Origin: Caryophanales bacterium UBA7029
Lineage (GTDB): Bacteria; Bacillota_I; Bacilli_A; RFN20; CAG-826
DNA: 11,590 bases
NCBI GenBank assembly: GCA_002494205.1
Contig: DLBE01000002.1
Coordinates: forward strand, 1 to 11,590
Direction of reading: 5' to 3'
Shown: positions 6,109-11,590 of the stretch, piece by piece
Numbering within the stretch: position 1 is the stretch's first letter
Layout of the letters: every line of letters starts with the position of its first letter
The notes under the pieces: model-generated
Told to the model about the DNA's origin: nothing
What the model saw: the letters and a program-made list of their open reading frames with translations, nothing else
Databases searched by the model: none
Translations under genes and position numbers: made by a program

Positions 6109-6546
6109 CATCTTTGCCATCATGCGTTCATCATCACGTTTTTTAATTGTTTCGCGCTTATCAAATAGTTTTTTACCTTTTGCTAAAGCAATTTCAATTT
6201 TGACTCGTCCTTTTTTTAAATAAACTTTTGTAGGGACAACAGTCATTACTTTTTCTTTAGCTTTCTTCTCCATTTTGAATATCTCATTTTTATGAAGAAG
6301 AAGTTTTCTTGTTCGTTCTGGTTCATGATTAAAATTGTTGCCGTGTTCATATGGAGCAACATGCATGTTTAAAAGGAATGCTTCTCCATTTTTGAAGATA
6401 ACATACGAGTCTTTTAAGCTTGCTCCATTTTGACGAATTGATTTAATTTCTGAACCCTTAAGTTCAATGCCACATTCTAAAAAATCCTCAAGAAAATACA
6501 GGAATTTTGCCTTTGAATTGTTAACGAGGATTTTTATCTCAGACAT
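6085..6546 (-). CDS. smpB: SsrA-binding protein SmpB
   Basis: SmpB binds tmRNA (SsrA) and delivers it to ribosomes stalled on damaged mRNA, starting trans-translation. The 153 residues are full length for the family. Conserved segments are GIELKGSEIKSIR (26-38), LKDSY (44-48), NHEPERTRKLLLHKNEI (73-89), VPTKVYLKKGRVKIEIALAKGKK (around 104-126) and the basic tail from DKRE (129) onward. The Gly usual in EKGxTxxP is Val at position 100 (EKVMTVVP). The start ATG overlaps the stop of the nuclease gene (TAATG) and has no clear Shine-Dalgarno, so its translation probably depends on the upstream gene or on re-initiation. No separate promoter was identified. The ssrA RNA gene is not in this window. 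Confidence 0.96.
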   Translation of the reverse strand: MSEIKILVNNSKAKFLYFLEDFLECGIELKGSEIKSIRQNGASLKDSYVIFKNGEAFLLNMHVAPYEHGNNFNHEPERTRKLLLHKNEIFKMEKKAKEKVMTVVPTKVYLKKGRVKIEIALAKGKKLFDKRETIKKRDDERMMAKMKKGIDRQ

Positions 6547-9500
6547 TATTTTGTGCCCATCTTTTTCTTTTTAATAATGCACAAACAACCGAAAGTAGAA
6601 ACATTTAAAACTGAGGCAATAACAATAATGGTTACAACACTATCGTTCTTGTAATTAAATAACTCGATTGGTCTAGCAGATAACGAGGCAGCTCTTCCAG
6701 TAACGAAATGTTCAACATTATTGAATCTAGAATCACCCATAAAGTAATCGTATCTAGCCATTGCTTGAGCTCTTAAAGAATATTCAGTAGAAGCGTTAGC
6801 TTCAACTTCAGCAATTTCAGTACGAACACTAGAATCTAGAGCTTTATATGAAGAAGCTAACGAATCCCAGTTACTAATAGTACATACAGTCTTTCCGCCA
6901 GATATTTCATTTGTATCATTTAAGAATGTTTGAGACCATTCATCAGCTAAAACTTCAATATATTGTTTATAAATATAAACATTTGCATTTGAAGAACTTT
7001 GTCGTTGGAAATTAAAGAATAAACTGCTTGATGAACTATTAAACCTAAAATATTTATACTGATAGTTACCTTGGCCTATAATGGTTGTGTTTCCACTACT
7101 GTCAATAGAAACGCTAAAAGTTGAGTTGTCTGATACAGTAGATTCTTCATAATAGGTAGAAGCACTATTGCTGCCTATAGATGCATATTTACTTCCGTCA
7201 AAGAAATTAAACAAAGCATTGCTTCTGGTGACTGTAAATGGAGTAGTTGATGAACCTATGTCAATAAAACCATTTTCATATGTAGATTCTTCGCTTCGCA
7301 AATAATTGGAACTTTTTGCTGTTGCGGTATAGTAAGTATTGTCTCTAATACCAGCAAAAATAATTTTATCGCCAGTTCTCAAATCCGAAGCATCAGTTAC
7401 TAATTTATAGGTCTTCGAAAGAACGCCAACAGTCGCATCATCGAAATAAATTTCAATAGTTGAAAATCTTAAATAATAACTAGTTGAAGTAACTTGAATT
7501 TTAAAATATTTGTTAGTGTTAGCAGTAAAATTGTAGGTTGAAACAGTTCCATTTTTTGTGCTTGTTATTGCATTAGTAGAAGGCAATGCAGACTTACCTT
7601 CATAAACCGCTAAACAATTGTCATTGTTATATTTGCCATACCAATTTAAAACTATTCTATTAATTGTTTTTCCATATGGCGTTGAATTGGCTAAAAATGC
7701 ATTTGTGTTCTTGGAAAATTCTAATGAATCAGATTCGTAAATTAAACCATATGCATTTTCGTATGTAATACCTCCAAGTCCGACTGGATCAGGGTTAGCT
7801 TCGCCAGTGTCATCTTCAAATGGCGAGTATGTGTGCGATAAGGTTACGTGTTCATTTACGGTTATATTACAAGTTGCCTTTTTAGAACTATCTGATTCAC
7901 TTCTAGCTGTTATAACAGCACTTCCACCAGCAATCGCTTTGATAACACCATTATTTACTGTTGCAACACCATTATTACTTGATGACCAAATTAAATTTTT
8001 ATTAGTAGCATTATCCGGCAAAACGGTCGCAGATAAAGTTTCAGAACCGCCAATATCTAGAGTGATGGCACTTTCGCTTAATGAAACCGATGTAACAGCA
8101 ATGCCGCTACTCGTTACTTGAACTGTACAAGTTGCTTTTTTAGAACTGTCAGCATTACTTTTCACAGTGATAGTTGCGGTGCCGTCTGCAACACCAGTAA
8201 CTAAACCAGTACTTGAAACTGTTGCAACACCCGTGTTGCTTGATGTCCAAGTTAAACTTTTATCAGTTGCATTGCTTGGTGAAACAGTAGCTGTTAATTG
8301 TTCTGTGGTACCTACGGCTAATAGAGTTGAATTTACATCTAAAGATACACTCTCCACATCAACAACCGCGCCGCTATTATAACCGTTAATTGTGTCACCA
8401 CTTGGATTTGCAGCACCCGTTGGTGTTGATGAATAAGATTGATAATTTCGACCGTTATATTCGGCTGTTCCCCATATAAAATCAACCCATTCAGGGAAAT
8501 CTATAAAAGGATTTCTGTTATTTGTATAATTATTATACAAAAGGTTATTTCTATGAATTTCCCACTCATCAACTGGATCAAGATGATGCCACTCTAATAA
8601 GTCTGTTAAAATACCCATCTTGCCTTTTGTAGATACATCTGAGGTGTAAGAGGATAAAATTGTATTATCTTGAACGAGTTCAAGATTTGGGTTGTTTTGG
8701 TTAATGTCATCACTATCGCTACCAGATACATAGTTATATCGAGCTACCATGTAAAAAATTGCTCTAGCAATATCACCTTTATCACAATCTTGTGGTTCAA
8801 AAACATTATCACCAGATTTAAGTGTTAAAGATGTTCCGCAATAATTGCATGTAGCATAGCTGTATTTACCAGCTGAATAAGATGATGATTTATCAACAAA
8901 ACCATAAAAGTTATTGTTGTGAATAGAGCTATTTACATCACTATCGCCAGACCATAAATGCATTGGGTCACCACGAGCTCCACCCGCTCCAGACTCATTA
9001 AATCCCTGTGATTTTGGCCAAATATGTTCTCTATCAATATACCATTCTTTGTTACCGCCATGGTTATTTTCAGATGCGCTACCATATCTCCAAGCTCTCA
9101 TCTCATTTGTAACATTTCTATCAACATAAAGGGCATGAATGTATGGATTATCGCCAGGTTTAGAATAACTGGTTCCATATTCATAGTTAGTTATTGTGTT
9201 TGTGTTTGAATTATATGTGCCACACGTTATAGCGCTCGCAGGCGATTTTGACCAATCGCGATCTGCAATTTCATAAATCTGCCAAATTTTCTTTCCTTCG
9301 GAAGTCCCATCATAAGCATAGTACTTTTGATCTGTTTTTAAGATTGTTTTTAAGTGCTTTAAAAGATTACTTCCTTTTCTTTCAGATTCACTTTTACCAT
9401 TAAGTGAAGAATAATACAAACGAATATTAGCTTCGCTAGTATCATTTAAGTCAATTGTTGTAGGAAGAGCGCTCGTTGTATAGCCCTTAGCTTCCTCTGA

Positions 9501-9593
9501 AGTAGGTTTTGTAATACCGACAAAAACTCCTAGAGCAAGTGCAAGAGGAGCCAAAACCGTAATAGCGCAGTTTAAAAGCTTTCTATTTTTCAT
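6546..9593 (-). CDS. Secreted, membrane-anchored endonuclease I-family nuclease with two BIG2 domains
   Basis: This 1015-residue surface protein should degrade extracellular DNA or RNA. A signal peptide covers about residues 1-36 (MKNRK, then a hydrophobic run to GITKP). The endonuclease I (EndA/NucM-like) domain spans about 95-375. It has DREHIWP with catalytic-type His190, GDPMHLWSGDSDVNSS (208-223), HNNNFYG (225-231), CNYC (249-252), GDIARAIFYMVARY (273-286) and NRNPFIDFPEW (359-369). Two BIG2 immunoglobulin-like domains follow (about 412-494 and 498-580), then an ordered, unassigned Ser/Thr/Tyr-rich part (about 585-880). A conserved-looking W..TFL...W..L..Y..L module (about 882-970) precedes a C-terminal hydrophobic helix (985-1006) and a KKKK tail. 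There is no LPxTG motif. Transcription is predicted to start about 2 nt before the ATG, and the stop overlaps smpB. Confidence 0.9.
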   Translation of the reverse strand: MKNRKLLNCAITVLAPLALALGVFVGITKPTSEEAKGYTTSALPTTIDLNDTSEANIRLYYSSLNGKSESERKGSNLLKHLKTILKTDQKYYAYDGTSEGKKIWQIYEIADRDWSKSPASAITCGTYNSNTNTITNYEYGTSYSKPGDNPYIHALYVDRNVTNEMRAWRYGSASENNHGGNKEWYIDREHIWPKSQGFNESGAGGARGDPMHLWSGDSDVNSSIHNNNFYGFVDKSSSYSAGKYSYATCNYCGTSLTLKSGDNVFEPQDCDKGDIARAIFYMVARYNYVSGSDSDDINQNNPNLELVQDNTILSSYTSDVSTKGKMGILTDLLEWHHLDPVDEWEIHRNNLLYNNYTNNRNPFIDFPEWVDFIWGTAEYNGRNYQSYSSTPTGAANPSGDTINGYNSGAVVDVESVSLDVNSTLLAVGTTEQLTATVSPSNATDKSLTWTSSNTGVATVSSTGLVTGVADGTATITVKSNADSSKKATCTVQVTSSGIAVTSVSLSESAITLDIGGSETLSATVLPDNATNKNLIWSSSNNGVATVNNGVIKAIAGGSAVITARSESDSSKKATCNITVNEHVTLSHTYSPFEDDTGEANPDPVGLGGITYENAYGLIYESDSLEFSKNTNAFLANSTPYGKTINRIVLNWYGKYNNDNCLAVYEGKSALPSTNAITSTKNGTVSTYNFTANTNKYFKIQVTSTSYYLRFSTIEIYFDDATVGVLSKTYKLVTDASDLRTGDKIIFAGIRDNTYYTATAKSSNYLRSEESTYENGFIDIGSSTTPFTVTRSNALFNFFDGSKYASIGSNSASTYYEESTVSDNSTFSVSIDSSGNTTIIGQGNYQYKYFRFNSSSSSLFFNFQRQSSSNANVYIYKQYIEVLADEWSQTFLNDTNEISGGKTVCTISNWDSLASSYKALDSSVRTEIAEVEANASTEYSLRAQAMARYDYFMGDSRFNNVEHFVTGRAASLSARPIELFNYKNDSVVTIIVIASVLNVSTFGCLCIIKKKKMGTK
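7854..8360 (-). repeat. Tandem BIG2 domain repeat inside the nuclease gene
   Basis: Two units, complement 8112-8360 and 7854-8102, each encode one BIG2 (bacterial Ig-like 2) domain of about 83 residues. Shared landmarks are the V.SVSL opening, ATV.P.NAT.K.L.W.SSN.GVATV in the middle, and a terminal DSSKKATC segment in both. The units have diverged at nucleotide level but still align, which suggests an old internal duplication. They likely act as spacer or adhesion modules holding the nuclease away from the membrane. Confidence 0.8.
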
Positions 9594-9601
9594 ACGATAG
9601 A

Positions 9602-9631
9602 ATTATAAACCCTAAATTATACTTAAAACAA
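9602..9631 (-). promoter_or_regulatory. Promoter of the nuclease-smpB operon
   Basis: The minus strand reads TTGTTT (complement 9626-9631), an 18-nt spacer and a perfect TATAAT (complement 9602-9607). The expected start is near 9595, only about 2 nt before the ATG at 9593, with no Shine-Dalgarno. A second TATAAT lies at complement 9616-9621 but lacks a convincing -35. Even from there no ribosome site would be included. Confidence 0.55.
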
Positions 9632-9632
9632 A

Positions 9633-9648
9633 CAAAAACTTGTTTTTG
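9633..9648. repeat. Inverted repeat between two divergent promoters
   Basis: CAAAAAC (9633-9639), TT and GTTTTTG (9642-9648) form perfect 7-bp arms. The site lies directly beside the -35 box of the nuclease promoter and about 10 nt upstream of the -35 of the divergent membrane-protein gene. It could be an operator acting on both. No regulator is identified. Confidence 0.4.
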
Positions 9649-9658
9649 CAACTAATAG

Positions 9659-9687
9659 TAGAATCGAACTCGACAATCTTTTAAAAT
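9659..9687 (+). promoter_or_regulatory. Probable promoter of the four-helix membrane protein gene
   Basis: TAGAAT (9659-9664), a 17-nt spacer and TAAAAT (9682-9687) are seen. The -35 is weak. The predicted start near 9694 gives a leader of about 4 nt before ATG at 9698, with no Shine-Dalgarno in reach of a ribosome. Confidence 0.45.
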
Positions 9688-9697
9688 AGTTAGAGAT

Positions 9698-10672
9698 ATG
9701 AGCAGCCTTATTCTTGGATTTATAAATAGTAAAGAGGAATTAACCTTCGAAAATAAGGTTTTTTCTATTACTGATAAAAAGGTTATCCAGAATTTAGAGA
9801 AAGCAAACTATAAAAATGCTGATTCTTTGTTAGTAATCAAATCACTTAATAATTTGCACATCTCAGATGTCATACAAATTCGTATTAATCTCACTGACAC
9901 AGGAACCTTTCTTGCAAGTTTTCAAAAAGAAACATTAACCGAGTCAAATAGAGAAGATTTTCTTAAACAAATTGGTTCGTTGAAAAGTGAAGGGACACTA
10001 AATGAAGAAATTCAACTTAAAAAAGTCAAAGAATTAATGAAAATTCTCGGGAATTTCCAGCCAATTTACGTTTCTTTCGTTAATTCAGGAGCAATTAAAC
10101 TTACCTTAAATGACTTTACAATTAAAAATCTAAAATTCCCACTTTTAGTGTTAGCAAAACCTAAAAAGAAATCATTAAATTTTAGTTTCATTAGAGGTAA
10201 AACAAAAGAAGAAAAACCTGAAGAAACAAATTATTCTCCAATTGATGTATTCAATCTTGATTATTTTTTCATCTTCCTATTTTCTTTATTTGGTTCGATT
10301 GGAATTATTACCGCCATATTCGAAATTATGAACAAGCAAGCAATCGGTATCTTTTTAGTTATTCTTTCTGTGGCGTTTTTTGTGACTTTATCCATTGCTA
10401 TGTCACTAACGATTTATCCAAAAGGAAAGCTTAGACATCCTTTGCTTAGATACTATTTATCAATTTTTATTTTAGTTGGTATCGTTATCGGCATTGTTAG
10501 CGGTTATTTTATCTCAAGCGGATTACTTAAAACAGAAATTGAAAACTTTGATTATAAAAAACTTATATTGTTATCCTCTATTATTTCGGCGGTAGTACTT
10601 ATTAGTACAGTCTGGCTTTCAATACCTGTTAATAAAATTATTTGCAAAATTAAGTCAAAAAAGAAGGCATAA
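9698..10672 (+). CDS. Uncharacterised protein with soluble N-terminal half and four membrane helices
   Basis: I do not recognise this 324-residue protein. Residues 1-180 form a charged, presumably cytoplasmic region with no signal peptide. It has alternating strands and helices (for example the Lys/Glu-rich helix around 101-118) and a Lys/Glu linker at 154-177. Four hydrophobic helices follow at about 189-210, 214-238, 251-275 and 288-309, and the protein ends in a basic tail (KIICKIKSKKKA). The last two helices are Ile/Val-rich, with a short basic loop (PKGKLRHP, 241-248) between helices 2 and 3. This suggests a membrane-tethered sensor or scaffold, but no catalytic motif is visible. It is monocistronic, divergent from the nuclease operon and convergent with the dihydrofolate reductase gene. 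Its stop codon sits in the terminator loop. Length and composition support a real gene. Confidence 0.75.
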   Translation: MSSLILGFINSKEELTFENKVFSITDKKVIQNLEKANYKNADSLLVIKSLNNLHISDVIQIRINLTDTGTFLASFQKETLTESNREDFLKQIGSLKSEGTLNEEIQLKKVKELMKILGNFQPIYVSFVNSGAIKLTLNDFTIKNLKFPLLVLAKPKKKSLNFSFIRGKTKEEKPEETNYSPIDVFNLDYFFIFLFSLFGSIGIITAIFEIMNKQAIGIFLVILSVAFFVTLSIAMSLTIYPKGKLRHPLLRYYLSIFILVGIVIGIVSGYFISSGLLKTEIENFDYKKLILLSSIISAVVLISTVWLSIPVNKIICKIKSKKKA

Positions 10673-10682
10673 GCCTTCTTTT
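10659..10682. terminator. Bidirectional terminator shared by the membrane protein gene and folA
   Basis: A perfect 10-bp stem (10659-10668 with 10673-10682) closes a 4-nt ATAA loop. Bases 2-4 of that loop are the TAA stop of the plus-strand gene. The minus-strand stop (complement 10681-10683) overlaps the outer stem. T runs follow on both sides, stronger on the minus strand (TTTTTTGAC) than on the plus strand (TTTTATTT). Confidence 0.85.
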
Positions 10683-11175
10683 ATTTCCTAATATAAGTTG
10701 TGAACCTTATTGTGTAGTCACCATCTTTTATTGGTGCGCCTTCATCCACACATTTAAAATGCTCATCTTCATCAAGATTTGGAAAGAAAACCGTCGCTCC
10801 ACCATCAGCGTCTACTTTCGTTAACAAAACCTTATCAACATATGGTAAAGTTTGATGGTAAATTGAAGCTCCACCAATTACAAAAACATCGGAATTCCTA
10901 CCATTATCCTGGAGTTTTTTTATAAATTCATCGAAATCGTGAACGTTTTCGCACCCTTCATAATTATGTGTTGGATCTTGGCTTAAGACCACGTTTATTC
11001 TGTTCTTTAATGGCTTACTTTCCGGGAAAGATAAAAGTGTATTCTCGCCCATAAACACCATATGGCCTCTTGTGGTCTCTCTAAAAAACTTCATATCAAT
11101 TGGCAAACTAAAAAGTAAGCCATTGTTTTTTCCAATGCCGTATTTTTTATCAACACTTAAAATTGAAATAATCAT
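10681..11175 (-). CDS. folA: Dihydrofolate reductase
   Basis: This enzyme reduces dihydrofolate to tetrahydrofolate with NADPH, restoring the cofactor oxidised by thymidylate synthase encoded just upstream. The 164 residues are full length. Visible features are the Met20-type loop (GIGKNNGLLFSLP, 13-25), the catalytic acid Asp27 in IDMKFFRETTRG, the cofactor motif VIGGASIYHQTLPYVD (99-114) with its GG pair, LLTKVD (117-122) and FFPN (130-133). The second cofactor segment, usually MGRxTxxS, reads MGENTLLS (42-49), so the usual Arg that contacts the NADPH phosphates is Glu44. The start is 1 nt after the thyA stop with no evident Shine-Dalgarno, so translation is likely coupled. Confidence 0.95.
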   Translation of the reverse strand: MIISILSVDKKYGIGKNNGLLFSLPIDMKFFRETTRGHMVFMGENTLLSFPESKPLKNRINVVLSQDPTHNYEGCENVHDFDEFIKKLQDNGRNSDVFVIGGASIYHQTLPYVDKVLLTKVDADGGATVFFPNLDEDEHFKCVDEGAPIKDGDYTIRFTTYIRK

Positions 11176-11176
11176 A

Positions 11177-11590
11177 TTAAATAGCTACCGGAATCTTTTC
11201 TTCTAATGGTTCAAATTCGTAATCAATTAATTTGAAGTCTTCAACTTTAAAATCATAGAAATTCTTAATTTCAGGATTTACCCATAATTTAGGAGCTTTA
11301 TGTTGAGGTTTCGCAATAATTTTTTTCACTATATCGACATGCCTATCGTAAATATGGGCGTCTGCGATTACGTGAACTAGTGTGCCTGGTTTAAGCCCTG
11401 AAACTTGGGCGAACATTATTAACAATAATGAATATTGGAGAACATTCCAGTTATTAGCTGTCAGCATGTCGTTACTTCTTTGGTTTAAAATACCGTTTAA
11501 GGTATCACCAGTAACATTAAATGTCATTGAGTAGGCACATGGATAAAGATGCATTTCATGTAAATCTTGGAAATTATAAATATTAGTCAT
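11177..11590 (-). CDS. thyA: Thymidylate synthase, C-terminal half (5' part beyond window)
   Basis: ThyA methylates dUMP to dTMP using 5,10-methylene-tetrahydrofolate and releases dihydrofolate, the substrate of the adjacent reductase. The 137 visible residues are the C-terminal half. They hold the catalytic Cys (LYPCAYS, Cys18 of the fragment), the dUMP-binding QRSND (37-41), the NNWNVLQYS segment (46-54), DAHIYDRHVD (72-81) and the canonical PVAI end. The TANNWNVLQY wording is typical of the Lactobacillus/Clostridium-like ThyA subgroup rather than the GLPFNI type of E. coli. The Met at the right edge is internal: family members are about 260-310 residues, and the frame stays open out of the window. 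This is an edge truncation, not a broken gene. Confidence 0.95.
   Translation of the reverse strand: MTNIYNFQDLHEMHLYPCAYSMTFNVTGDTLNGILNQRSNDMLTANNWNVLQYSLLLIMFAQVSGLKPGTLVHVIADAHIYDRHVDIVKKIIAKPQHKAPKLWVNPEIKNFYDFKVEDFKLIDYEFEPLEEKIPVAI

Noticed and set aside
7807..8382. Two plus-strand open frames (7807-8121 and 8167-8382) with similar composition
   Set aside because: Both are antisense shadows of the tandem BIG2 domains. Their similarity to each other only reflects that internal repeat.
9024..9209. Plus-strand open frame of 61 codons
   Set aside because: It is antisense to the conserved endonuclease I domain, with no ribosome site or motif.
11177..11590. Truncated thyA pseudogene
   Set aside because: The frame is intact and open at the window edge, and the C-terminal motifs are complete. 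The shortness is due to the window boundary.
1..11590. Mycoplasma-type genetic code (TGA as Trp)
   Set aside because: Trp codons are TGG throughout, and TGA functions as the stop of the MocA-like gene in an ATGA overlap.

Overview
The window is AT-rich (about one third G+C by eye). It uses the standard bacterial code: Trp is read from TGG, and TGA serves as a stop at the end of the MocA-like gene. The packing is tight, with TAATG and ATGA overlaps, and the protein families are typical of anaerobic low-GC Bacillota: an ECF transporter S component, a three-subunit molybdenum hydroxylase, a Lactobacillus/Clostridium-like ThyA, and a surface nuclease with BIG2 domains. I read it as a low-GC, probably gut-associated member of the Bacilli/Tenericutes-like Bacillota. 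The species cannot be named from this sequence.

Region 1 (about 1-3985, minus strand) is one operon. It has a strong promoter (TTGAAA-N17-TATAAT), a MocA/MobA-like molybdopterin nucleotidyltransferase, and then the FAD, 2Fe-2S and molybdopterin subunits of a xanthine dehydrogenase-family hydroxylase. All four reading frames touch or overlap, and the subunit genes carry Shine-Dalgarno sequences. The Mo subunit runs off the left edge, so its extreme C-terminus is missing.

Region 2 (4201-4752, plus strand) is a divergent ECF transporter S component of uncertain substrate. Region 3 (about 4783-6108) is a two-gene module. A DUF3990-type, ADP-ribosyltransferase-like protein overlaps by 8 nt a protein with a C-terminal Xre-like helix-turn-helix. 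Inverted repeats surround the promoter and start codon. The best reading is a toxin-antitoxin or related autoregulated module, the most system-like object in the window.

Region 4 (6085-9593, minus strand) is a large secreted, membrane-anchored endonuclease I-family protein with two BIG2 domains, coupled by a TAATG overlap to smpB. Region 5 (9698-10672, plus strand) is an unrecognised four-helix membrane protein transcribed divergently from the nuclease. Region 6 (10681-11590, minus strand) is thyA (only its C-terminal half is present) followed one nucleotide later by a dihydrofolate reductase gene, together the dTMP/folate cycle.

Two architectural themes recur. First, the predicted promoters of the S component, the DUF3990 gene, the nuclease and the four-helix protein lie so close to their start codons that the mRNAs would be leaderless or nearly so; the MocA gene instead has a leader of about 20 nt with a Shine-Dalgarno. 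Second, both convergent gene pairs share a compact bidirectional hairpin terminator that contains stop codons. No RNA genes, CRISPR array, insertion sequence or origin were seen, and no gene-free stretch exceeds 300 bases.
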